Shown in pieces: positions 6,173 to 13,758 of a stretch of 35,462 nucleotides of DNA (its first letter is position 1; each line of letters starts with the position of its first letter). Under the pieces are notes generated by a model. The model was given only the letters and a program-made list of their open reading frames with translations, was not told the origin of the DNA and did no database searches. Source of the DNA: CAIPVR01 sp049316905 (GTDB taxonomy: Bacteria > Actinomycetota > Acidimicrobiia > Acidimicrobiales > Microtrichaceae); NCBI GenBank assembly GCA_049316905.1, contig JBMOJH010000023.1, positions 1-35,462 on the forward strand, given 5' to 3'. The position numbers and the translations under genes are program-made.

Positions 6173-8605
6173 TCACCCTCGCCAAGTGAGCGAATACGAG
6201 CCGGGTGGCAGGGTGCGACCCGTTCCGGCCGGGGGGTTCCACGCAGCGACGGTGCCGCGTGGCACGACGACGTTCGCCGTGCCGGCGGTCCCGGACAGGT
6301 TCCAGTGCACCTCGATACGCCCGTGCGGCGAGTCGTGATGGGTCGAGGCCGCGGTGATGCCGCCTCCGGGTCGGGGTGCGACCCGGAAGCGTCGATAGCC
6401 GGGCTCCAGGATCTGCAGCCCGGCGACGTAGCGGCGGAGGAACGAGATCACGGCGCCCTTGCTGTAGTGGTTCAGCGACTCGGCCACGGTGCCGTCGGGG
6501 CGTACGGCGTCCCACTGCTCCCAGACCGTCGTGGCGCCGAGATCCAGCATGCGGAGCCACGACGGCTCCGTGCGCCGGAACAGCAGCTCGTAGGCGACGT
6601 CCAGATGACCGGTGTCGGCGAGGACGGGCAGCAGGAACGGCGTGGCGAGGAACCCGGTGCCGAGGTGGGTGCCGGCGGCCCGGATCAGGCGGACGAGGTC
6701 GTCCGCGAACCGACCGCGCAATTCCTCGGGAGCGAGGCCGAAGGCGAGGGCCCGGACGAGGTTGGCCTGGGTCGGCACGGTGAGGGAGCCGTCGGGAGTG
6801 ACGAACTCCGTTCGCCACGCATCGAGCACCGCGGCCGCCACTGCCGAGTACTCGTCCTCCGCCGCCCGGTCACCGAGCACCGTGGCGATCTGCGCCAGCT
6901 CGTCCGCCGACCGGTGGAAGTAGGCGGTGGCCACGATGCCGTGGTCGGCGTCGAGCAGGCGCAGGGCGACGGCGTCCGCGTCGGACTGGTCGCCCGGCTC
7001 GAGCCACTCCCCCCAGTGCCACCCGGTGTCCCAGACGTACCGCTCGTGCGGGAGGGCCACCGCGTTGCGGGCGACCCTCGACGGGTGCCGGCCCGATGCG
7101 GCGGCCGCTCGCACGACGTCGAGCCACCGCCGCATGGAGGTGAACTGCGCCTCGAGCACGTCGGTACGGCCCGTTGCCCGGTAGAGCTCCCACGGCACAT
7201 GCACTGCGGCGTCACCCCAGCCGGCGGAACCCTGGGTGAACCTCCAGGCCGGGTTCCCGGATGAGGGGTCGGGAACGATGTTGGTGACGCTGCCGTCCGC
7301 GTGCTGGTCGGCGGCCAGGTCCCGGAGCCAGCGTCGGCTCCACTCGGTGATGTCGAACAGCTCGGCCGCGGTCGCGACGTAGATCTGCCAGTCACCCACC
7401 CAGCCGGCCCGTTCGCGCGTCGGGCAGTCGGTCGGGATCTCGCACGCGTTCGTGAGGAAGCTCCACTCGGCGATCCGCTGCAGCTCGTTGACGGAGGGAT
7501 CCGAGCAGCGGAAGGCGCCGATGCGGTCGAGGTCGGAGTGGACCACCACGCCCGTGATGTCATGGGCGTGCAGCTGACCGGGGTGGCCGTCGATGCGGAC
7601 GTAGCGGAAGCCCTTGGTGGAGTGGCGGGGTTCGAACACCGAGCCCGGCCCCGCGGAGACGACACGATCGGTCTGGAACGGCACCGGCACCTCGAGCGGG
7701 ACTTCGAGGTTCGAGGCGGCGACGTTGGACTGGATCACGTCGCCGGCCGGGTCGATCGCCTCGCCGTAGGTGATCGTGAGCTCGGTGCCCTCCGGTCCCA
7801 CGTCGACGAGTCGGATCCACCCGTTGCTGTTCCGGCCGAAGTCGATGACGTGTCGCCCGGGCCCGAGTTCGGTGACTGACCGGGCCGGGAGCGTACCGAC
7901 CCGGCGGGTGGGCGGACCGACCGGGGGCCTGAGGACATCAGTGGGGTGGTCGACGACGGTGACCGGGGACCACGTCGACCGATCGGTGCCGGGCTCGGCC
8001 CAGCCGTGCACACGACGGCGCAGATCGTGTACCTCGCCCGCCACGAGGTCCGCGCCGAGGATGTGACCCGGTGTCGACCTCCAGTCGTCACCGGTGCCGA
8101 TGCGGATCGTCGCCCCGTCGGTGGTGGTGACCTCCAGCTCGGCGAGCAGCGCGGTCCGCGGCCCGTACGCGTCGGGCTGTCGGACGGGGCCGCTGCGGCC
8201 CCGCCACCAACCGTCGCTCAGGAGGGCCCCGACCGCGTTGCGGCCCGCTCGCAGGTGCTCGGTCACGTCGAAGGTCTGGACGTGCAGGTGCGAGCGGTAC
8301 GCGGTGAACCCGGGGGTGAGCTCGAGGTCACCGACGCGCCGGCCGTTGAGGAACGCCTCGTAGATCCCGTGCGCCGTGATGTGCAGCACGGCCTGCCCCA
8401 CCGGGCCACCGATGGTGAACTCGCCGGCCAGATGAAGGGCCGGGCGCTGCGCCACCGGGCCTCCGGCCCGTTCGACGGGCTCGATCCAGCGGCCGACCCA
8501 CCGCTCCGGCGCCGGGAAGGCGGGCAACGACGTGATGGTGGACTCCCCCTCGTCCCTGACCGTCCGACCGACCGGACGTCGCTCCGATGATGTTAGCGAT
8601 ATCAT
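6173..8605 (-). CDS. GH78 family alpha-L-rhamnosidase
   Basis: An 810-aa glycoside hydrolase from ATG 8605 (815 aa from GTG 8620) that removes terminal alpha-L-rhamnose from plant glycosides or pectin side chains. Order of domains: N-terminal beta-sandwich with ITAHGIYEAFLNGRRVG and GDLELTPGF, a concanavalin-like domain (GRHVIDFGRNSNGW), then the catalytic (alpha/alpha)6 barrel. The catalytic loop TDCPTRERAGWVGD gives Asp393, Glu398 and Asp405 (numbered from 8605); their spacing (+5, +12) equals that of the well-studied Bacillus RhaB (567/572/579), with Glu398 the expected general acid. No signal peptide, so probably cytoplasmic. The start is uncertain: both candidates overlap the operator at 8590-8605, so a later TTG (codon for Leu in TSLPAF) is possible. 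Confidence 0.88.
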   Translation of the reverse strand: MISLTSSERRPVGRTVRDEGESTITSLPAFPAPERWVGRWIEPVERAGGPVAQRPALHLAGEFTIGGPVGQAVLHITAHGIYEAFLNGRRVGDLELTPGFTAYRSHLHVQTFDVTEHLRAGRNAVGALLSDGWWRGRSGPVRQPDAYGPRTALLAELEVTTTDGATIRIGTGDDWRSTPGHILGADLVAGEVHDLRRRVHGWAEPGTDRSTWSPVTVVDHPTDVLRPPVGPPTRRVGTLPARSVTELGPGRHVIDFGRNSNGWIRLVDVGPEGTELTITYGEAIDPAGDVIQSNVAASNLEVPLEVPVPFQTDRVVSAGPGSVFEPRHSTKGFRYVRIDGHPGQLHAHDITGVVVHSDLDRIGAFRCSDPSVNELQRIAEWSFLTNACEIPTDCPTRERAGWVGDWQIYVATAAELFDITEWSRRWLRDLAADQHADGSVTNIVPDPSSGNPAWRFTQGSAGWGDAAVHVPWELYRATGRTDVLEAQFTSMRRWLDVVRAAAASGRHPSRVARNAVALPHERYVWDTGWHWGEWLEPGDQSDADAVALRLLDADHGIVATAYFHRSADELAQIATVLGDRAAEDEYSAVAAAVLDAWRTEFVTPDGSLTVPTQANLVRALAFGLAPEELRGRFADDLVRLIRAAGTHLGTGFLATPFLLPVLADTGHLDVAYELLFRRTEPSWLRMLDLGATTVWEQWDAVRPDGTVAESLNHYSKGAVISFLRRYVAGLQILEPGYRRFRVAPRPGGGITAASTHHDSPHGRIEVHWNLSGTAGTANVVVPRGTVAAWNPPAGTGRTLPPGSYSLTWRG
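8590..8605. promoter_or_regulatory. LacI-type operator (ATGTTAGCGATATCAT)
   Basis: A 16-bp near-palindrome with central CG, identical at 15 of 16 positions to the site at 11410-11425. It lies in the divergent region between the rhamnosidase and the binding-protein gene, 32 bases before ATG 8638 and overlapping the possible rhamnosidase starts. LacI-family operators are even-length palindromes with central CG, so the LacI-type regulator encoded at 16854 is the natural candidate. Confidence 0.7.
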
Positions 8606-8637
8606 CGCCGACGCAGTCACGGGTCCGGGGGGAATCG

Positions 8638-10086
8638 ATGGCCAGTGGACGACGGCGCCGGTTGGCGCTCGGCATCGTGTGTGCGGTCGCGGTCATCACG
8701 GCCGCGTGCGGCGCGAGCGGCGACGGCGGCAAGGACGCCGAGACGGAGGGGCCACGGGCGTCGCAGTCGACCACCCCCACGCCCGGCGGCGGCGACTCGT
8801 GGGGCGACCTGGCCTCGGTGTGCGGACCGGGCGACTACTCCGTGGCGAAGGGGCAGGAAGGCCTCCCCAACGGAAAGCTCAACATCGGGATCGGCACCGA
8901 CCGCGCCTCGCAGATCCGGCCCGGCGTCAACGAGGACGTGTGGGACGCGTCGATCGCGTTCGTGAAGTGGTGCAACGAGCGGGGTGGGGTCGGCGGGTTG
9001 GAGATCAACCCGGTCGAGCTGTCGGCCTCGCTCCTGGAGGTCGAGTCGGCCATGGCCACCGCCTGCACCGACGTGTTCGCCATGGTCGGTGGCGGGATGA
9101 TCCAGGACGACCTGCAGTTCTCCGGCGACGACCGATCGGACTTCCACCGCTGCGGGCTCGTGGACATCCCCGGCTTCACCGTGTCGGTCCAGAAGGGCGG
9201 CTCCAACGGCATGGTGGCCCCGAGCTCGCCACCGGGTCAGGTGTTCAGCACCGCGGCGCTCCGCTCGTACCAACGTCTCGAACCGGCGAAGGCGTCCAAG
9301 GTGGCCGTCGTCTACGGCGACCTCCCCGTGGTCACGATGAACAAGGACAAGATCGTCGCCGGCATCGGCGACGTCCCCGGCATGGAGGTGGTCGGCGAGT
9401 TCCCGTACCCGATCACCGGCCTGACCGACTGGACTCCGCTGGCCCTGCGGGTGGTCGAGTCCGGCGCCACCACACTCATGTACGTCGGCGAGCCCTCCAA
9501 CCTGGCCAGCCTCCTGAGCAGCCTCCGGGAACAGAACTGGAAGGGCACACCCCTCCTGGAGACGAACACCTACGACGAGCTGCTGTTCTCCAAGGGTCCC
9601 GGCCCCGTCGAGGGTGCCGTGGTGCGGATCAACCAGCACCCCTTCGAAGAAGCCGCCCGGTGGCCCGCCGTGCAGCAGTACCTCGACAACCTCCGTCGGC
9701 AGGTGCCCCAGGGGAAGTCGGGAGCGCTCGGCGTGAACTCCACCAGCGCATGGCTCCTGTTCGTGACCGCGGCGTACCAGTGCGCCGGCGCCAACCAGGG
9801 TGTCCTCGACCGCACGTGCCTCCTCCAGAAGGCCGCCGCCCAGGACGCTTGGACCGGCGGTGGCCTGCACGTGGCGGTGAACCCCACTCCGGCGAAGGAC
9901 TGGGACGAGAGCGCGCCGACCTGCGACATGTTGATGGTGGTGCGGAACGGAAAGTTCCAGCGGCTCTACCCGAAGGTGGGTGGCGACGGTGACGCGGGCG
10001 GCGGCTTCGCCTGCTACGACGACGGCCAGACCATCATCCCGGAACTGAAGGGGAAGGGCGCCGTCGATCCGAGCCGACCGATCTGA
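8638..10086 (+). CDS. Type-I (branched-chain-amino-acid-like) ABC substrate-binding lipoprotein
   Basis: A 482-aa secreted binding protein. ATG 8638 has GGGGGGA 5 bases upstream. The signal peptide ends in the lipobox TAAC (Cys24) and is followed by a Gly/Ser/Thr-rich linker. The mature part follows the periplasmic-binding-protein type I fold: INIGIGTD-like first strand (LNIGIGTDRAS), FVKWCNERGGVGG, VESAMATACTD, then SKVAVVYGD and TTLMYVGEPSNLASLL, as in LivK-like Peripla_BP_6 proteins. No permease or ATPase is nearby, so it is either an orphan that uses a transporter elsewhere or a receptor. The LacI-type operator 32 bases upstream suggests that it binds a product of glycoside breakdown rather than an amino acid, but the ligand is not readable from sequence. 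Confidence 0.82.
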   Translation: MASGRRRRLALGIVCAVAVITAACGASGDGGKDAETEGPRASQSTTPTPGGGDSWGDLASVCGPGDYSVAKGQEGLPNGKLNIGIGTDRASQIRPGVNEDVWDASIAFVKWCNERGGVGGLEINPVELSASLLEVESAMATACTDVFAMVGGGMIQDDLQFSGDDRSDFHRCGLVDIPGFTVSVQKGGSNGMVAPSSPPGQVFSTAALRSYQRLEPAKASKVAVVYGDLPVVTMNKDKIVAGIGDVPGMEVVGEFPYPITGLTDWTPLALRVVESGATTLMYVGEPSNLASLLSSLREQNWKGTPLLETNTYDELLFSKGPGPVEGAVVRINQHPFEEAARWPAVQQYLDNLRRQVPQGKSGALGVNSTSAWLLFVTAAYQCAGANQGVLDRTCLLQKAAAQDAWTGGGLHVAVNPTPAKDWDESAPTCDMLMVVRNGKFQRLYPKVGGDGDAGGGFACYDDGQTIIPELKGKGAVDPSRPI

Positions 10087-10087
10087 A

Positions 10088-10124
10088 CCCGGCCGGGCGG
10101 ACCCGCTCGGCCGCTGCTCAGCGG
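10088..10124. terminator. Candidate bidirectional terminator region
   Basis: Between the convergent binding-protein and P450 genes are two small palindromes: CCCGGCCGGG (10088-10097) and CCGCTG-ct-CAGCGG (10111-10124), the second overlapping the P450 stop codon. No U-tract follows on either strand, so termination activity is only a guess. Confidence 0.3.
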
Positions 10125-11362
10125 ACGTCCGGATCGCGCACCAGGAGCGGGAGCGACCGGTGCCGGCGCAGCATGATGCTGGGCCGGCGCTGGGGCGGGT
10201 GGTCCGGGTCGAGCCCGAACTCCCCCGTCCTCGCGAGGAGCTCCTCGATCATCACCCGGGCCTCGAGACGTGCCAGAGCCGCACCGATGCAGAAGTGGAT
10301 GCCGCGCCCGAACGCCCAGTGCGGAGCCTGTCGCCGCTGCGGGTCCGGGTCCCCGACGACCTGGTTGGCGGCCGACCAGAGGAGCAGCACACGGCTCCCG
10401 GCGGGGACCTCGACCGCCCCGACGGTCGTGCCGGAGGTCGCCCAGCGGTAGTGGAACTGGAACGGGCCGTCGCCGCGGAGCGCGTCCTCGAGGGCCGCCG
10501 GCACTGCGTCGGGATCACGCCGGAGCTCCGACTGGGTCCGAGGATTCCGGGCCAGCGACTCGATGACGGTGGCGGTGAGGCTCTGGGTCGTCTCCGTGCC
10601 CGCGGTGAACAGCTGCATGAGCATGCCGACGGCTTCGTCGTGGCTGATCGTGCCGTCGTCGATCGCAGCGAGCACGGCCTCCATGAGCGCTGACCGCTCC
10701 CGGGACGGTCGGGCCCGTTGCCCGTCGATCGTGGCCGAGGCATGGGCGGCGAGGGCGAGCGCGGCGCCGCCGGCCCGGACCATCCCGTCGTCATCGGCGA
10801 GGCCGTCGAGGAGCTCGCCCACCCCGAGCACCAGGGGGACCAGCTCCTGCGCCTCCGACGCCGGGAGCCCGAGCAGCTCGCAGACCATGGCTGTCGGAAT
10901 GGGATCGGCGAGCAGCGCGACCGCGTCGCCGCGCCCCGCCTCGACCAGCAGGGCGAGCCCGTCGGCGCAGAGCCGGCGGACCGCCGGCTCCAGGCCCGCC
11001 ACCGCGGCCGGGGTCAGCTGGGCTTGGAGGACCTTGCGGTGGCGGGTGTGATCAGGCGGGTCGGCCACGGCCAGCACGTGGTTCGGGTCCCGGAACGGCA
11101 GCAGGTCGAACGGAGCGACGGCACCGTCGGCGCCGCGGTGGATCATGCTGACCAGGTTCGACGAGAAGTCGTCCGGTCGGGCCACGACCTCACGGATCAA
11201 CGCCGGATCGGACACGAGGTAGGTGTCCTGTCCCGGGAGCTTCCACACCGGGGCGCTCCGGCGGAGTTCCGCCCAGAGCGGGCGCGGGTCGGCCAGCACG
11301 TCCTCGCGGAACAACAGCGTCGGATCGTCCAGGTCGAACCGCGGGTGCCCGGTCACCGTCAT
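10118..11362 (-). CDS. Cytochrome P450 with a non-canonical ExxR motif
   Basis: A 414-aa soluble bacterial P450 (heme-thiolate monooxygenase). ATG 11362 is chosen for the strong GGAGGT (11366-11371) just upstream; the open frame extends to 11431 without family support. Visible: I-helix LFTAGTETTQSL, heme loop FGRGIHFCIGAAL with Cys358 as the axial ligand, and the K-helix segment LEDALRGD. The K-helix ExxR motif, nearly invariant in P450s, reads D293-A-L-R296, an Asp in place of Glu. Everything else looks intact, so it is probably an active enzyme with a conservative change. No ferredoxin or reductase is adjacent. It diverges from araB across the operator at 11410-11425, so it may be induced together with the sugar genes. 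The substrate is unknown. Confidence 0.88.
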   Translation of the reverse strand: MTVTGHPRFDLDDPTLLFREDVLADPRPLWAELRRSAPVWKLPGQDTYLVSDPALIREVVARPDDFSSNLVSMIHRGADGAVAPFDLLPFRDPNHVLAVADPPDHTRHRKVLQAQLTPAAVAGLEPAVRRLCADGLALLVEAGRGDAVALLADPIPTAMVCELLGLPASEAQELVPLVLGVGELLDGLADDDGMVRAGGAALALAAHASATIDGQRARPSRERSALMEAVLAAIDDGTISHDEAVGMLMQLFTAGTETTQSLTATVIESLARNPRTQSELRRDPDAVPAALEDALRGDGPFQFHYRWATSGTTVGAVEVPAGSRVLLLWSAANQVVGDPDPQRRQAPHWAFGRGIHFCIGAALARLEARVMIEELLARTGEFGLDPDHPPQRRPSIMLRRHRSLPLLVRDPDVR

Positions 11363-11409
11363 CCCACCTCCACCGCCGTCCGGGTACGACCGGCCGGGCG
11401 GCGCCGGTG

Positions 11410-11425
11410 ATGTTAGCGCTATCAT
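11410..11425. promoter_or_regulatory. LacI-type operator (ATGTTAGCGCTATCAT)
   Basis: A 16-bp palindrome of form ATGnTAGCGCTAnCAT in the P450/araB divergent region, 48 bases from the P450 ATG and just before the araB starts (11432 or 11450). It differs at one base from the site at 8590-8605. Its core (TGTTAGCG) resembles operators reported for LacI-family arabinose regulators of actinobacteria, as far as I recall. The araB operon encodes such a regulator. Confidence 0.75.
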
Positions 11426-11449
11426 TCCCACGTGGTCGGGGGGAACGAC

Positions 11450-13093
11450 GTGGTGGTCGGTGTCGACTTCGGCACGCTGTCAGCCCGGGCCGTGGTCCTG
11501 CGGGTGGCCGACGGGGAGCAGCTGGGCACCGGCGTCGACGAGTACAGGCACGGAGTGATCGACGAGGTCCTCCCCGCTGGCGGGGTGCCGCTTCCGCCGG
11601 ACTGGGCGCTGCAGGACCCCGCCGACTACCTGGTGTCGATCGACGCGGCCGTGCGCGCGGCCGTCGCGGACGCCGGGGTCGACCCGGCTCAGGTGGTGGG
11701 GATCGCCACCGACTTCACCGCGTGCACCGTCCTGCCAACCCTGCGGGACGGCAGGCCGCTGAGCGAGCTGGCGCGGTTCCGCGAGCGCCCCCACGCCTAT
11801 GCAAAGTTGTGGAAGCACCACGCCGCCCAGGACCAGGCGGACCGGCTCAACGCCGTGGCCCACGAGCGGCGGGAACCGTGGATCGAGCGGTACGGCGGCC
11901 GGCTCTCCTCGGAGTGGGAGCTCGCCAAGGGCCTCCAACTCCTCGAGGAGGACCCGGAGATCTACGCCGCCACCGAGTGCTGGGTGGAGGCGTCGGACTG
12001 GATCGTGTGGCAGCTCAGCGGGGCGTACTTCCGCAACGTGTGCGCCACCGGCTACAAGGCCGCCCGTCAGGACGGCGCCTACCCCTCCCCGGAGTTCTTC
12101 GCCGCCGTATCACCCGGGTTCGAACGCTTCGCGCTCGACAAGGTCGGCGCGCCGATCGGGCGGCTCGGCGACGTGGCGGGCGGCCTCCGGGACGACGTGG
12201 CCGACCGCCTGGGCCTGCCGGCCGGCATCCCCGTGGCGGTCGGCAACGTGGACGCCCACGTGTGCGCCGCGGCGGCCGGCGCGGTGGGCCCCGGTCAGCT
12301 GCTGGCGATCATGGGCACCTCGACGTGCCACGTGATGAACGGGTCGGACCTCCGTGCCGTGCCCGGGATGTGCGGCGTGGTGGAGGACGGCATCGTCCCG
12401 GGCCTCTGGGGCTACGAGGCCGGCCAGAGCGGCGTCGGCGACGTCTTCGGCTGGTTCGTCGACCGCGGCGTACCCGCCGAGGTGGTCGACGAGGCGCGCC
12501 GGTCGGGCCGGTCGGTGCACGAGCACCTCTCGCAGCTCGCCTTCTCCCAGCCCGTCGGGGCCCACGGCCTCGTCGCCCTCGACTGGCTGAGCGGCAACCG
12601 GTCGGTGCTCGTCGACCACACCCTCTCCGGGCTGGTGGTCGGGCTCACCCTCCACACCCGGCCCGAGGAGATCTACCGCGCCCTCGTCGAGGCGACCGCG
12701 TACGGCACCCGGCTGATCGTCGACTCCTTCGAGGCCGGCGGCGTGCCCGTGCAGGAGTTCATCGCCGGTGGCGGCCTGCTGCGGAACCCGCACGTGATGC
12801 AGACCTACGCCGACGTCCTCGGCCGGCCGGTCCACGCCATCGACTTCGAGCACGCCCCCGCGGCCGGCGCCGCCATCCACGCCGCCGTCGCCGCGGGCGC
12901 GTACCCGGACATCACGGCCGCGGCGGCGGCCATGGCAAGGGTCCGGCACGACGCGTGGCGCCCGGACCGCCGGGCGCACGCGGCGTACGAACCGCTGTAC
13001 GACATCTATGTCGAGCTGCACGACCGCTTCGGACGTGACCCGCGGATCATGCACGAGCTCCACCGCATCCGCACCGGGGCGCTGGCCGGATGA
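11450..13093 (+). CDS. araB: L-ribulokinase AraB
   Basis: A 547-aa FGGY-family kinase that phosphorylates L-ribulose to L-ribulose 5-phosphate, step two of arabinose breakdown. N-terminal phosphate-binding loop VVGVDFGTLSARAVV; the second ATP-binding loop is LAIMGTSTCHVM (about residues 285-296); AGGGLLRNP near residue 440 is the conserved adenosine-contacting loop. GTG 11450 is favoured because GGGGGGA sits 6 bases upstream, the same arrangement as in the co-regulated gene at 8638; GTG 11432 in the same frame would add six residues (MVGGND). First gene of a tight operon: its stop overlaps the araD ATG by 4 bases (ATGA). The operator just upstream implies repression without arabinose. Confidence 0.93.
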   Translation: MVVGVDFGTLSARAVVLRVADGEQLGTGVDEYRHGVIDEVLPAGGVPLPPDWALQDPADYLVSIDAAVRAAVADAGVDPAQVVGIATDFTACTVLPTLRDGRPLSELARFRERPHAYAKLWKHHAAQDQADRLNAVAHERREPWIERYGGRLSSEWELAKGLQLLEEDPEIYAATECWVEASDWIVWQLSGAYFRNVCATGYKAARQDGAYPSPEFFAAVSPGFERFALDKVGAPIGRLGDVAGGLRDDVADRLGLPAGIPVAVGNVDAHVCAAAAGAVGPGQLLAIMGTSTCHVMNGSDLRAVPGMCGVVEDGIVPGLWGYEAGQSGVGDVFGWFVDRGVPAEVVDEARRSGRSVHEHLSQLAFSQPVGAHGLVALDWLSGNRSVLVDHTLSGLVVGLTLHTRPEEIYRALVEATAYGTRLIVDSFEAGGVPVQEFIAGGGLLRNPHVMQTYADVLGRPVHAIDFEHAPAAGAAIHAAVAAGAYPDITAAAAAMARVRHDAWRPDRRAHAAYEPLYDIYVELHDRFGRDPRIMHELHRIRTGALAG

Positions 13094-13758
13094 GCGCCGT
13101 GCCCCCCGCTGTGGACGACGTGCGGCGCCTCGTGTGCGACCTGCACCGGGACCTGGTCCGCTACGGGCTGGTGGTCTGGACCGCCGGCAACGTGTCGGCC
13201 CGGGTGCCCGGCCACGACCTCATGGTGATCAAGCCGAGCGGCGTCGACTATGACGACCTCGCTCCGGAGTCCATGGTGGTGTGCGACCTCCACGGCCGGG
13301 TCGTGGACGGCGACCTCGCCCCGTCGAGCGACACCGCCGCCCACGCCTACGTGTACCGGCACCTGCCCGAGGTGGGCGGTGTGGTGCACACCCACTCCAC
13401 GTACGCGGTGGCCTGGGCGGCACGGCGGGAACCGGTGCCGTGCGTGCTCACGGCGATGGCCGACGAGTTCGGTGGCGAGATCCCGATCGCCCCCTTCACC
13501 CTCATCGGCGACGACTCCATCGGCCGGGTGGTGGTGGACGCCCTCCGCACCTCCAACGGTCCAGCGGTGCTGGTGGCCAACCACGGGCCGTTCACCGTCG
13601 GCCGCACCGCCCGCGACGCGGTGAAGGCCGCCGTCATGTGTGAGGACGTGTGCCGCTCGGTCCACATCGCCCGCCAGCTCGGCGAGCCCGTCCCCATCGA
13701 TGACGACGCCGTCGCCAGCCTGCACCGGCGCTACCAGGAGGACTACGGGCAACGATGA
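13090..13758 (+). CDS. araD: L-ribulose-5-phosphate 4-epimerase AraD
   Basis: A 222-aa class II aldolase/epimerase that converts L-ribulose 5-phosphate to D-xylulose 5-phosphate, feeding the pentose phosphate pathway. Visible features: TAGNVSAR near residue 35 (phosphate binding), IKPSGVDYDDL, the zinc-ligand pair HTHS (His100, His102) and a later NHGPF with His165. The related fuculose aldolases share the fold, but operon placement between araB and araA settles the identity. Overlaps both neighbours by 4 bases (ATGA), a strong sign of coupled translation. Confidence 0.93.
   Translation: MSAVPPAVDDVRRLVCDLHRDLVRYGLVVWTAGNVSARVPGHDLMVIKPSGVDYDDLAPESMVVCDLHGRVVDGDLAPSSDTAAHAYVYRHLPEVGGVVHTHSTYAVAWAARREPVPCVLTAMADEFGGEIPIAPFTLIGDDSIGRVVVDALRTSNGPAVLVANHGPFTVGRTARDAVKAAVMCEDVCRSVHIARQLGEPVPIDDDAVASLHRRYQEDYGQR

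Noticed and set aside
10118..11362. P450 as part of a biosynthetic gene cluster
   Set aside because: No PKS, NRPS, terpene synthase or tailoring genes nearby; neighbours are sugar catabolic genes and a shared operator.
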